64,000 nucleotides of DNA from Planctomyces sp. SH-PL62 (GTDB taxonomy: Bacteria; Planctomycetota; Planctomycetia; Isosphaerales; Isosphaeraceae), in assembly GCF_001610895.1 (NCBI RefSeq), contig NZ_CP011273.1, positions 4,340,001 through 4,404,000 on the forward strand. Direction: 5' to 3'. Below the pieces are notes generated by a model. The model had not been told where the DNA came from. It saw only the letters and a list, made by a program, of their open reading frames with translations, and did not search any database. Positions 1 to 12,330 of this stretch are shown here, one piece after another. Every line of letters starts with the position of its first letter. The stretch's first letter is position 1. A program made the translations under genes and the position numbers.

Positions 1-98
1 TGGCCCACGGGGCGAATGGATCGATCGGCATCCTGCCCTCTTACGTCGCCGCGTTCGGACCTTCGGGCGAACGCGACTTCGGCACCCGCAAAACCTGA
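1..98 (+). CDS. C-terminal end of an unidentified protein (partial)
   Basis: The frame beginning at base 3 is open from the window edge to a TGA at 96-98. It encodes about 31 residues ending in the pattern FGPSGERDFGTRKT. I do not recognise the family and too little is present to assign one. It is supported as a real gene end because a strong 10-bp hairpin begins 16 bases after the stop and the next gene has its own ribosome binding site. The frame could still be chance, since GC-rich DNA keeps frames open easily. Confidence 0.4.
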   Translation, partial: AHGANGSIGILPSYVAAFGPSGERDFGTRKT

Positions 99-114
99 TC
101 CACGCGCGGTCGAT

Positions 115-142
115 CGAGGCCCCGCTGCGAGCCGGGGCCTCG
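115..142 (+). terminator. GC-rich hairpin after the first partial gene
   Basis: A perfect 10-bp stem (115-124 with 133-142, left arm CGAGGCCCCG) encloses an 8-base loop. No T-run follows, so it is not a classical intrinsic terminator. Its place 16 bases after a stop codon suggests a transcript 3' end or RNA stabiliser. Confidence 0.45.
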
Positions 143-279
143 TCGACGACGTGACGGCCCGACTTGAAGGGCCCTGCCGACGCTTCCCTCCCGCCCTCGC
201 CGTGCTATGATGTCGCTCCAGCCGGCTCGGCCCACGTCGCGTCCGTGCCCTGGGAGCATCAGGCGAGGAGAGGGTTCGG

Positions 280-1266
280 ATGTCATCACGGTTTTCCGTC
301 GCGAGGCCCGACGTTCTGGCAACTCGAGACGCCGTCGCGGCGGATCCCCTGAGGGCGATCGTCGTCGGTGGCTCGGGACAGATCGGCGGATGGCTGCTGC
401 GATACCTCGGCGAACGCGGCCATCACGCCGTGGGGACCTTCTCGACCAGGCCCTTCCCCGGCCTGCTGCCCCTCGACGCCGCCGACGGCGAGGCCGCGAC
501 GGCGTTGATTCGGGAGCAGAAGCCCGACGTGGTCTTCTACCCCGCCGGGTTCACCTGGGTCGACGGCTGCGAGCGCGACCGCGACAAGGCCTATGGGGCG
601 AATCTCGAACAGCCGCTTCGCGTCGCCGAGGCGGCCGCGCAGGCCGGCGCGCGGTTCGTCTACTTCTCGACGGACTATGTCTTCGACGGGCTCCACGGAC
701 CCTACGCGGAAGATGTCCCGACCAATCCCCTCTCGGTCTACGGTCGGGCCAAGTACGACGCCGAAGCCGCGCTGGAGCGCTCGCTGGGCGACCGGCTCCT
801 GACCGTCCGCACCTGCTGGGTCTTCGGGCCGGAGCGCCAGGGCAAGAACTTCGCGTACCAGCTCATCCGGACGCTGAGCCAGGGCAAGGCCGTGACCTGC
901 CCGAGCGATCAGGTCTCCAGCCCGAGCTACGGGCCGGACGTCGCTGACGCCGTGCTTCGGCTCGTGGAGGCCGGGGCGTCCGGCCTCATCAACGTCGTCG
1001 GACCCGAGGTTCTCGACCGTCCGGCCTTCGCTCGCGCGATCGCCAGGGCTTTCGGTCTGGACGAAAGCCTGATCGTCGCCAGGCCGACCGCCGAGCTGGG
1101 CCAGGGGGCGCCTCGGCCCTTGAATTCCGGGCTCAAGATCGACCGGCTGGAGTCCTGCCTGCCAGGCCTGATGCGCCCCCTGATCGCGGCCCTGGCCGAT
1201 TTCCGGGTGAAGCTCGTCGCGCCCGAGTTGAATTCCTGGGTGGAACCGGCGATTCCCCCTTCATGA
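280..1266 (+). CDS. RmlD-like dTDP-4-dehydrorhamnose reductase family protein (extended SDR)
   Basis: Encodes 328 residues. A Rossmann dinucleotide-binding motif GGSGQIG lies near residue 32, followed by the FSTDYVFDG block and the active-site YGRAK (YxxxK) of extended short-chain dehydrogenases; this set is typical of RmlD, which reduces dTDP-4-keto-6-deoxy-L-mannose to dTDP-L-rhamnose. About 25 residues precede the Rossmann fold. No rfbA, rfbB or rfbC gene is beside it, so the true substrate may be another nucleotide sugar. The ATG is preceded by a purine-rich GAGGAGAG, which supports this start. A TATGAT hexamer at 206-211 is a possible -10 box with no good -35. Confidence 0.8.
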   Translation: MSSRFSVARPDVLATRDAVAADPLRAIVVGGSGQIGGWLLRYLGERGHHAVGTFSTRPFPGLLPLDAADGEAATALIREQKPDVVFYPAGFTWVDGCERDRDKAYGANLEQPLRVAEAAAQAGARFVYFSTDYVFDGLHGPYAEDVPTNPLSVYGRAKYDAEAALERSLGDRLLTVRTCWVFGPERQGKNFAYQLIRTLSQGKAVTCPSDQVSSPSYGPDVADAVLRLVEAGASGLINVVGPEVLDRPAFARAIARAFGLDESLIVARPTAELGQGAPRPLNSGLKIDRLESCLPGLMRPLIAALADFRVKLVAPELNSWVEPAIPPS

Positions 1267-1312
1267 CGCCGCATGGGCGTCTCGCCTTTCGTCGCTGAGG
1301 AGCGAGTTTCCG

Positions 1313-2491
1313 ATGGACGTACGCCCCGGGGAATTTCGGGAATCCACGCCTCCGACGATCGAGCCTCCCGGAACGCCACCCCCCGTTGACGAGGGCCTGC
1401 CCCCCGACCTGGAAGCCGCGGGGAGCATTCTGGGGCGGGCCTCGGAACTTGGCGGCTCTCGCACCCTCGCCTTCGTCCTGATCATCGTGGCGACGAGCCT
1501 TTATCTGCTTGAGCGACTGGAACCCGTCCTCCGGCCGCTGCTCATCGCGATCCTCCTCTGCTATCTGTTTCTGCCTTTCTACAACCGCCTGCGGCGGCGG
1601 GTTCGGCCGGTGGTCGCGTTCCTGATCATCACGATCGGATTCACGATCGGGACCCTGGGCCTGGGCCGGATGATCTATCACGATATCGTGAGCATCGACC
1701 AGGGCCGGCTGCGTTACCAGGAGCGCGAGGCGGAACTGGAGAAGGCCGCCCGAAAGGCCATGGCGGCGTTCACCCCGGCTTTCGCGATCAGGCCGGCGGG
1801 ACCGGAGGACGTCGCGGCGACCGACTCGCTGACCAACGAGATGGCGGAGCGGATCGTCCGAGGGGCGGCCTCGGCGTTCCTCTCGATCGGGCTGGAATCG
1901 CTCGTGATCGCCTTCTACATGATTTTCCTGCTCCAGTCGGCATCGACGCTCCCCAGCCGGATCAGCTCCAGCTTCTCCTCGGATCGCGCCGAGAGGATTC
2001 TCTCGATCGTCGAGTCGATCAATCGTGCGATCTCGGAATACCTGCTGGTGAAGGTCAAGGCGAGCCTGCTCGTGGCGCTTCCGGTGGGGGCGCTCTGCTT
2101 GGGGTTCGGCGTGACCGGGGCTGCGACCTGGGCCGTGTTAACCTTCTTCGGCAACTTCCTCCCGTACATCGGCCCCCTGGCGTCGGTCATCCCCCCGCTG
2201 GCGATCGCCCTCCTGGAGTTTCCGACGATCTGGGCCCCCCTGGCCTTCGCCGTGATCCTGCTGACCATACACGGCGTCACCGCGAACCTCATCGAACCGG
2301 CGATGACGGGCAAGGCGCTAGGGCTCAATCCGCTCGTGGTCCTCGTCGGCCTGGCCTTCTGGAGCCTTCTCTGGGGCTTCGTCGGCCTCGTCCTGGCGGT
2401 GCCGCTGACCGTCATCTTCAAGATCATCCTGGAGCATACTCCCGCGACTCGTCCGATCGCCCGCTTGATCTCTGAACAGAATTTGTCGTAA
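1313..2491 (+). CDS. AI-2E family transporter (UPF0118 permease)
   Basis: Encodes 392 residues. After a hydrophilic N-terminus of about 45 residues come several hydrophobic segments, a soluble central region around residues 125-180, and a C-terminal membrane block containing NFLPYIGPLASVIPPL, the signature region of the AI-2E/PerM family. Members are polytopic inner-membrane proteins; only some export AI-2 and others are Na+/H+ antiporters or have unknown substrates, so the transported species cannot be named. GAGGAG lies about 10 bases before the ATG. It follows the RmlD-like gene by 46 bases on the same strand and may be co-transcribed with it. Confidence 0.85.
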   Translation: MDVRPGEFRESTPPTIEPPGTPPPVDEGLPPDLEAAGSILGRASELGGSRTLAFVLIIVATSLYLLERLEPVLRPLLIAILLCYLFLPFYNRLRRRVRPVVAFLIITIGFTIGTLGLGRMIYHDIVSIDQGRLRYQEREAELEKAARKAMAAFTPAFAIRPAGPEDVAATDSLTNEMAERIVRGAASAFLSIGLESLVIAFYMIFLLQSASTLPSRISSSFSSDRAERILSIVESINRAISEYLLVKVKASLLVALPVGALCLGFGVTGAATWAVLTFFGNFLPYIGPLASVIPPLAIALLEFPTIWAPLAFAVILLTIHGVTANLIEPAMTGKALGLNPLVVLVGLAFWSLLWGFVGLVLAVPLTVIFKIILEHTPATRPIARLISEQNLS

Positions 2492-2623
2492 ATTCAGATA
2501 GTCCCGCCGAAGTCGGAGGTTTCGCCAAGATCATCGCCGATGGAATGTCGCCTCTCCTGGAGGAAGGTGGGGTGGGACGACGAGCGGCGCCGATGCGCCG
2601 AATGATGGAGCGACGGACGGCCT

Positions 2624-4189
2624 ATGAGTCGAAAGAAGCGAGTCGTGGTCATTGGGGCTGGGCCTGGAGGGTTGGCGGCCTCGATGCTGCTCTCTTCGGC
2701 CGGCTGCTCGGTGACGGTCCTGGAACGGCGTGGGCAGGTCGGAGGGCGGACCTCGACCTTTGAGGCCGACGGCTTCCGGTTCGACCTGGGACCGACGTTC
2801 TTTCTGTATCCGAGGGTCCTGGAATCGATCTTCGCGGCGGTCGGTCGCGACCTCCACGCGGAGGTTCGGATGGAGCGGCTCGATCCTCAGTACCACCTCG
2901 TTTTCGGCGCAGGCGGGGAGATGAAGGCGACGCCCGACGTGGAGCGGATGGAGCGGGAGATCGCCCGCTTCTCGCCGGACGACGCCGGGCGGCTCCGCCG
3001 GTTCCTCGACGACAACCGCGTCAAGATGGACCAGTTCCGGGCCGTATTGGAGTCGCCGTTCTTGCGATTCCGCGACCTTCTTTCGCCCAAGCTCGCGAGG
3101 ATGCTCCCCCTGCTCCGCCCCTGGCTCTCGCTCGACGGCGAGATGAAGCGGTACTTCCGCGACCCCCGCGTTCGGCTGGCGATGACATTCCAGTCGAAAT
3201 ACCTGGGAATGTCCCCATTCAATTGCCCGAGCCTGTTCTCGATCCTCTCGTTCCTCGAGTACGAGTACGGCGTCTTCCATCCCATCGGCGGCTGCGGCGC
3301 AGTGTCCGATTCCATGGCGAAGGTCGCCCAGGACCTGGGGGCGACCATCTCGCTCGACGACGAGGTCGAGGAGATCTTTTTCGAGGGCCGAAAGGCCGTC
3401 GGCGTGCGGTCTCGGTCCGGCGTCCACGAGTGCGACGCCCTCGTCATCAACGCTGACTTCGCGCGGGCCATGACGAGGCTCGTGCCCGACAGGCTCCGTC
3501 CCCGATGGACCGATCGGAAGATCGCCCGCAAACGATTCTCGTGCTCGACTTACATGCTCTATCTGGGACTGGAAGGGCGCTGCGACGACCTGGCCCATCA
3601 CACGATCTATCTGGCCGAAGACTACCTCTCGAACCTGGACGACATCGAGTCCCGGCACGTCCTTTCCCGCGACCCTTCGTTCTACGTCCAGAACGCCTGC
3701 GTCACCGACCCCTCGCTGGCGCCCGACGGCAAGAGCACCCTCTATGTGTTGGTGCCGGTCACGCATCAGCACGCGAACGTGGACTGGTCTCGCGAGGCTC
3801 CAGCTTTCCGGGAGCTGGCTCTCCGTCAGCTGGAGCGGCTCGGGCTCAAGGACGTGGCCTCGCGCATCGTGTACGAACGCCAGATCACTCCCGCCGACTG
3901 GGATCAGGAGTACGAGATTCATCTTGGGGCTACGTTCAACCTGGCGCACAACCTCAAGCAGATGCTCTATTTCCGACCCCGGAACCGCTTCGAGGGTCTC
4001 GAATCGGTTTATCTGGTCGGCGGCGGGACGCACCCGGGGAGTGGGCTGCCGGTGATCTTCGAATCCGCTCGGATCACGTCGCGGCTGGTGGGGCAGGATT
4101 TGGGAGTTCCGGTCCCCGTCGATTCCGACGACCGGCCCTTCACTCCCCCCGACGACGCGTTCCGCCCTCCCCTCGCCGGCGTCGCCTGA
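2624..4189 (+). CDS. crtN: CrtN-type dehydrosqualene/squalene desaturase
   Basis: Encodes 521 residues of the CrtI/CrtN FAD-dependent desaturase family. The N-terminal GAGPGGLAASMLL is the FAD-binding beta-alpha-beta motif, and GGRTSTF plus FDLGPT follow as in all family members. From memory of the family, residues around SKYLGMSPFNCPSLFSIL and the SCSTYMLYLGL block resemble Staphylococcus CrtN, which desaturates the C30 backbone, more than CrtP. It is first in an operon; the next gene, a CrtP-type paralogue, starts 22 bases after its stop. The ATG is preceded by GGAG. I infer that it makes a diaponeurosporene- or diapolycopene-type polyene; no C30 backbone synthase is in the window. Confidence 0.8.
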   Translation: MSRKKRVVVIGAGPGGLAASMLLSSAGCSVTVLERRGQVGGRTSTFEADGFRFDLGPTFFLYPRVLESIFAAVGRDLHAEVRMERLDPQYHLVFGAGGEMKATPDVERMEREIARFSPDDAGRLRRFLDDNRVKMDQFRAVLESPFLRFRDLLSPKLARMLPLLRPWLSLDGEMKRYFRDPRVRLAMTFQSKYLGMSPFNCPSLFSILSFLEYEYGVFHPIGGCGAVSDSMAKVAQDLGATISLDDEVEEIFFEGRKAVGVRSRSGVHECDALVINADFARAMTRLVPDRLRPRWTDRKIARKRFSCSTYMLYLGLEGRCDDLAHHTIYLAEDYLSNLDDIESRHVLSRDPSFYVQNACVTDPSLAPDGKSTLYVLVPVTHQHANVDWSREAPAFRELALRQLERLGLKDVASRIVYERQITPADWDQEYEIHLGATFNLAHNLKQMLYFRPRNRFEGLESVYLVGGGTHPGSGLPVIFESARITSRLVGQDLGVPVPVDSDDRPFTPPDDAFRPPLAGVA

Positions 4190-4211
4190 ATCATCAAGGA
4201 ATCTCGATTCT

Positions 4212-5792
4212 ATGAGCAACACGGAACGCATCGGCGTCGTCGGCGGCGGGCTGGCCGGCCTGGCCTCGGCCTGCGTGCTGGCCGCGCGCGGCTACGACGT
4301 CACCCTCTTCGACAAGAATCCCTGGCTCGGCGGCAAGGCCGCGGTCCTGGCCGAGTCCGGATTCCGGTTCGACATGGGCCCGACGATCCTCCTGATGCCT
4401 TCGGTCCTCGCGAAGATTTTCGCCGAGGCCGGACGCGACGTGAAGGACGAACTCGACCTCATCAATCTGGACCCCCAGTGGCGCTCGTTCTTCGAGGACG
4501 GAACGGTTCTGGACCTGCACGCCGACCGCGCGAGGATGGGGGAGGCCCTCGACGCCTTCGCCCCCGGCGGCGACGCGTCCGGAGACTACGGCCGCTTCCT
4601 CGACTTTTCGAAGCGGCTCGAAGAGATATCGCAGCGGTTCTACTTCTGGAAGTCGATCGGTTCCGTCCGGGACATGTTCGACCCGTCCGCCGCGTTCAGC
4701 GTCTCGATGCTCGCCGACGTGATGCGGATGCGGCCCTGGAGCACGGTGGGCAAGACGGTCCGAAGCTTCGTCAAGGACCGTCGGGTCGCGCAGATGCTCG
4801 ACCACTTCACGCAGTACGTCGGGTCGTCGCCCGACCTCTCGCCGGCGATCCTCTGCGGCATCGCCCAGATGCAGACCGGCGAAGGAGTCTGGTATCCGCG
4901 CGGCGGCACGCGGGCGGTCGCGCAGGCCCTGATCAAGCTGGCCGGCGAACTGGGCGTCCAACTCGTCCCCGGCGCCGCCGTCCGATCGATCCTGACCGAC
5001 GCGAAAGGCCGGGTCGAGGGCGTCTTGCTGGAGGACGGCACGCGCGTTCCGCTGGCGGCTGTGGTCTCGAATTCCGACGCCGTCCGCACCCATCGCGAAC
5101 TGCTCGAAGGTCGTCCCGCCGCGAAGAAGTTCGAGGGCCGTCGGAAGTACGAGCCGGCCTGTTCGGGCGTGGTCATGTACCTGGGCCTGGATCGCCGCTA
5201 CGACCAGCTTCGGCACCACGACTTCGTCTTCTCCCGCGATCCGCACGAGGAGTTCGACTACATCTATAACAAGGGCGAGCCCGCGCCCGACCCCACCTGC
5301 TACGTCTGCGCGACGGCCTGCACCGAGCCCGAGACGGCCCCGCCGGGGGGCGAGGCGCTCTACGTCCTGGTCCATACGCCCTACCTCCGTCCCCATCACG
5401 ACTGGGCGAGCCTCTATCCGACCTACCGTCGCACGATCCTCGACAAGCTCGAACGGACGGCCGGGCTGACCGACCTGGAGAAGCACATCAAGCTGGAACG
5501 CTGGCTGACCCCCCAGGACATCCACGATCGTTACCGCGTGCTGAACGGTGCGATCTACGGCCTGGCGAGCCACGGTCGGCTGAGCGGCGGATTCAAGCCT
5601 TCCAACCGCAGCCCGGACGTCCCCGGCCTCTACCTTGCGGGGGGCGCGGCGCACCCGGGCCCGGGGATGCCGATGGTCCTCATGTCCGGCTGGATCGCGG
5701 CCGACGCGCTCGACGCTGACGGCCTGGTCGCACCTCGTCGCGAGCCGATCGCGAAGCGGGCCCCGGAATCGCCGGTGGGCGTGACCAGATGA
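4212..5792 (+). CDS. crtP: CrtP-type C30 carotenoid terminal oxidase (CrtI family paralogue)
   Basis: Encodes 526 residues. The N-terminal VGGGLAGLASACVLAARG is the FAD-binding motif, followed by GGKAAV and FDMGPT. Several blocks resemble staphylococcal CrtP rather than CrtN: QWRSFFEDGTVLDL, HFTQYVGSS, MQTGEGVWYPRGG and NGAIYGLASHG. CrtP oxidises terminal methyl groups of diaponeurosporene to the aldehyde. Its stop overlaps the start of the acyltransferase gene by 4 bp (5789-5792), so translation is probably coupled. Distinguishing desaturase from oxidase by sequence alone is reliable at the subfamily level only; the exact end product is an inference from the operon. Confidence 0.8.
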   Translation: MSNTERIGVVGGGLAGLASACVLAARGYDVTLFDKNPWLGGKAAVLAESGFRFDMGPTILLMPSVLAKIFAEAGRDVKDELDLINLDPQWRSFFEDGTVLDLHADRARMGEALDAFAPGGDASGDYGRFLDFSKRLEEISQRFYFWKSIGSVRDMFDPSAAFSVSMLADVMRMRPWSTVGKTVRSFVKDRRVAQMLDHFTQYVGSSPDLSPAILCGIAQMQTGEGVWYPRGGTRAVAQALIKLAGELGVQLVPGAAVRSILTDAKGRVEGVLLEDGTRVPLAAVVSNSDAVRTHRELLEGRPAAKKFEGRRKYEPACSGVVMYLGLDRRYDQLRHHDFVFSRDPHEEFDYIYNKGEPAPDPTCYVCATACTEPETAPPGGEALYVLVHTPYLRPHHDWASLYPTYRRTILDKLERTAGLTDLEKHIKLERWLTPQDIHDRYRVLNGAIYGLASHGRLSGGFKPSNRSPDVPGLYLAGGAAHPGPGMPMVLMSGWIAADALDADGLVAPRREPIAKRAPESPVGVTR

Positions 5793-6631
5793 CGCGGCCC
5801 GCTCGCGCCGCGAACGCGAGGGGTGGGGCGCCGGACGCCCTTCCCCGGCGCTCGCCCTGGTTCTTCCGCGGCTTCCGCAAGTACGCCCGACGCTTCATCG
5901 CCCGGAATTTCCATGCGCTCCGCGTCGATCGCGAAGGTCCGTTCTCCGAACCGCCGCCCGGGCCGGTGGTCGTGGTGATGAATCACTCCTCCTGGTGGGA
6001 CCCGATGACCGCCCTCGTCCTGAGCGAGTCGTTCGGGGCCTCGCGAGCCCATTACGCCCCGATGGACGAAGGGGGCGTGAGGCAGTACCCCATCCTGGAG
6101 CGGATCGGCCTCTTCGGGATCGAACTGGAGTCCGCTCGGGGCGGGATCGCATTCCTGCGCCGCTGTTCGGCGATCCTGTCCCGACCGGAGTCGGTCCTGT
6201 GGATCACGCCGCAGGGCCGCTTCGTCGACGTCCGTGATCGCCCCGTCCGGTTCAAGGAAGGTCTCGGCAGGCTGTTGCACCGAACCTCTCGCGCGACGGT
6301 CGTCCCGCTGGCGATCGAGTATACCTTCTGGAACGACCGCAGGCCCGAGATCCTGGCGCGGTTCGGTCCCTGGACGTCGATCGAGGAACGAGGCCCGGAA
6401 TCGGCGGCTTCCTGGACCCGAAGTCTGGAAGCTGCGCTCGGGGAGGTGCAGGATGGACTGGCCGAGGCCTCCCGCCTGCGCGACCCCCTTCGGTTCGAGA
6501 CCCTGATCCAGGGCTCGTCGGGCGTCGGAGGGGTTTACGATCTCGGGCGACGGCTCCGTTCCGCCTTCCAGGGCGACCGATTCACCAGCGAACATCAGAT
6601 CCACAAGCCTACCGAGGGGCCGCTCCCATGA
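5789..6631 (+). CDS. PlsC-type acyltransferase of the carotenoid operon
   Basis: Encodes 280 residues. The motif NHSSWWD is the HX4D catalytic box of the glycerolipid acyltransferase (PlsC/LPLAT) family, and TPQGRF is the expected substrate-binding block downstream. It overlaps crtP upstream and the glycosyltransferase downstream by 4 bp each, so it belongs to the carotenoid unit. In staphyloxanthin synthesis the final step is acylation of the sugar by CrtO, which is a different, polytopic protein; here a PlsC-type enzyme probably fills this role. An ordinary role in phospholipid synthesis cannot be excluded, but the tight operon position argues against it. Confidence 0.8.
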   Translation: MTRPARAANARGGAPDALPRRSPWFFRGFRKYARRFIARNFHALRVDREGPFSEPPPGPVVVVMNHSSWWDPMTALVLSESFGASRAHYAPMDEGGVRQYPILERIGLFGIELESARGGIAFLRRCSAILSRPESVLWITPQGRFVDVRDRPVRFKEGLGRLLHRTSRATVVPLAIEYTFWNDRRPEILARFGPWTSIEERGPESAASWTRSLEAALGEVQDGLAEASRLRDPLRFETLIQGSSGVGGVYDLGRRLRSAFQGDRFTSEHQIHKPTEGPLP

Positions 6632-7788
6632 CCCCGCTGCTACTAGCCTGCCTGGCCCTCGCAATCCCTCCGACGATCCTGTTCGCGACCAACCTCAAGG
6701 CGTATCGACTCCTACCCCAACCCCAGCCCGCGGCGCAGGCCGTCTCCGTCCTGATCCCCGCCCGGAACGAGGAGTCGTCGATCGGTCGGGCGGTCGAGTC
6801 CGTCCTGGCGAACGTCGGCTGCTCGTTCGAGGTGCTCGTCCTGGACGATCGATCGGAGGATGCGACGGCGGACGTGGTGAGGGCCCTGGAGCGAAGGGAC
6901 GACCGCGTGCGGCTGATCGAGGGCGAAGGGCCGCCGCCCGGCTGGTGCGGCAAGCAGCGCGCGTGCTGGCAACTGGCCAACGAGGCGCGGAACGATCTGT
7001 TCTTGTTCCTCGACGCCGACGTCCGTCTCGCGCCCGACGCCCTCGCGCGGATGGTCCGCTTCATGACGGAGTCGGGCGTCGATCTGGCGAGCGGCATCCC
7101 TCGCCAGGAGACGGTGGGATTGATGGAACGACTGCTGATCCCGCTGATCCATTTCGTCATGCTCGGGTTCATGCCGATCGCGAGCATGAGGAGGACCCGA
7201 CTGCCGTCCCTCTCAGCCGGTTGCGGCCAGCTCTTCATCGCCCGCCGCGAAGGCTATTTCCAGGCCGGCGGGCATGCGGCGATCCGCGAGTCGCTGCACG
7301 ACGGGATCAAGCTCCCTCGCCTGTTTCGCGCAGCGGGGCTTCGGAACGACCTGTTCGACGCGACCGACGCCGCCGAATGTCGGATGTACCGGACGGCCGG
7401 CGAGGTCTGGATGGGCCTCTCGAAGAACGCGGGGGAGGCGTTGGCGTCGCCGGGGCTGATCGTCCCGATGTCGATCATCCTCCTGGGCGGGCAGGTCGCG
7501 CCGTTCGCGCTGGCGGCGGCGGCGGCCGGAGGCTGGCCGCGACCCTGGACAGCCTTCGAAAAGGTGATGGTCGTCGCTGCGGTCGGCGTCGCGTGGGCCC
7601 CTCGGCTCGTCTCCGTCGGCCGATTCCGGCAGTCGTTGGTCGGTGCCCTGCTCCACCCCGTCGGGGTCTCGCTGCTGGTCGCGATCCAGTGGTACGCCCT
7701 CGTCCGCAAGGCGTTGGGCCAGCCGAATCGGTGGAAGGGGCGGTGCTACGCGGCGTCGCAGTCAGGCTCTCTGGCCGAGCCTCGTTGA
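6628..7788 (+). CDS. crtQ: CrtQ-like family 2 glycosyltransferase
   Basis: Encodes 386 residues. One N-terminal hydrophobic segment precedes a GT-A domain with VSVLIPARNEE, VLDDRSEDAT and FLDADVRL (the metal-binding DxD-type site). Three hydrophobic segments lie at the C-terminus, which ends near RWKGRCY, similar to the C-terminal WKGRxY of staphylococcal CrtQ. CrtQ glucosylates the carboxyl group of diaponeurosporenoate. It is the last gene of the four-gene carotenoid operon and overlaps the acyltransferase gene by 4 bp. Hopanoid-type HpnB glycosyltransferases share this architecture and are the main alternative. Confidence 0.75.
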   Translation: MTPLLLACLALAIPPTILFATNLKAYRLLPQPQPAAQAVSVLIPARNEESSIGRAVESVLANVGCSFEVLVLDDRSEDATADVVRALERRDDRVRLIEGEGPPPGWCGKQRACWQLANEARNDLFLFLDADVRLAPDALARMVRFMTESGVDLASGIPRQETVGLMERLLIPLIHFVMLGFMPIASMRRTRLPSLSAGCGQLFIARREGYFQAGGHAAIRESLHDGIKLPRLFRAAGLRNDLFDATDAAECRMYRTAGEVWMGLSKNAGEALASPGLIVPMSIILLGGQVAPFALAAAAAGGWPRPWTAFEKVMVVAAVGVAWAPRLVSVGRFRQSLVGALLHPVGVSLLVAIQWYALVRKALGQPNRWKGRCYAASQSGSLAEPR

Positions 7789-7809
7789 AACTCGTGTAAC
7801 AGGGAGACT

Positions 7810-8226
7810 CTAGCTATGGTGGTGGAAGATGGCGTAGAGCAGCCCCGTCATGATCAGGACGATCGCCCAGGTCTTGACCTGCGCCCGCACGGTCGGGGGC
7901 AGCACGGGGGGCTCTTCCCCGTTGCGTCGTCGATGAATGACCGCGGGGCAGACGTGCACCCGCGACCTCACCGCGAGATCGGTCCGGCCGCAGTCCAGGC
8001 AGTGATACTGGATCAGGAACGGGCAGACGCTCGCCGCGAAGAGAGTCGCCAGGAACAGGCCGAGGTTCCTCACCTCGAGCGAGTAGCGGAACAGGACCCA
8101 GACCCCCAGCAGCGCCACCGCGGCGAGAAGCGGATTGGCGACGAGCCGTTGATAATCCGCCGCGTCCTCGGGCCGGGCCGAGGTCGGATAGGTCGCCGTG
8201 TCCATGTCGGGATCAAACGCGGTCAT
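7810..8226 (-). CDS. Small membrane protein with a CxxC pair, function unknown
   Basis: Encodes 138 residues. Two hydrophobic segments lie at about residues 33-50 and 55-73, and a third at the C-terminus (about 117-133). Between them is a cysteine cluster, HCLDC and later HVCP, that could bind zinc or form disulfides. I do not recognise a family. It converges on the carotenoid operon (22 bases between stops) and is divergent from metH. Confidence 0.6.
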   Translation of the reverse strand: MTAFDPDMDTATYPTSARPEDAADYQRLVANPLLAAVALLGVWVLFRYSLEVRNLGLFLATLFAASVCPFLIQYHCLDCGRTDLAVRSRVHVCPAVIHRRRNGEEPPVLPPTVRAQVKTWAIVLIMTGLLYAIFHHHS

Positions 8227-8328
8227 GTTGCACCTTCGGCGTCATTCCGCCGGCGCGGGCGTGCGGGCCACGGCCGTTTCTGGTTCCCGGTCGGGCCGTC
8301 AGCCGACGCCCGGCCCGCCCAAAACCGC

Positions 8329-8358
8329 TTGACACTCGCCTGAAATCGGCCGGATAAT
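8329..8358 (+). promoter_or_regulatory. Sigma70-type promoter of metH
   Basis: A perfect -35 TTGACA (8329-8334) is followed by an 18-base spacer and the -10 GATAAT (8353-8358). Transcription would begin near 8365, leaving a 5' leader of about 95 bases before the GTG of metH. I see no cobalamin or SAM riboswitch structure in that leader. Confidence 0.7.
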
Positions 8359-8458
8359 TCGTTCCCGATTCCCAAGGCTCGTCGTTCGTACCCGCCCTCG
8401 GGCTCGCCCGTCCGAACCCACGCGGCCCGGCCGCCCCTCTTCGACTGGAAACATCATC

Positions 8459-12175
<3,717 letters not shown>

Positions 12176-12180
12176 CGCAG

Positions 12181-12210
12181 CGAGGGGGGGCGGGCGGCCG
12201 TCCCCCCTCG
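12181..12210 (+). terminator. Hairpin after metH
   Basis: Starting 6 bases after the metH stop, CGAGGGGGG (12181-12189) pairs perfectly with 12202-12210, and a further G-U and three G-C pairs close on a 4-base loop. No T-run follows. It is a likely transcript 3'-end structure. Confidence 0.6.
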
Positions 12211-12330
12211 TCACCTCGCCCCGATTCGTCGGAATTCTGGGTGCAATTCCGCATCCGTCTCCTAGAATTCAGGGGACTCGCGGGTCCGAGGGATCCTCCC
12301 GAACTCGTATTCTCCAGGGATCTGCCACCG

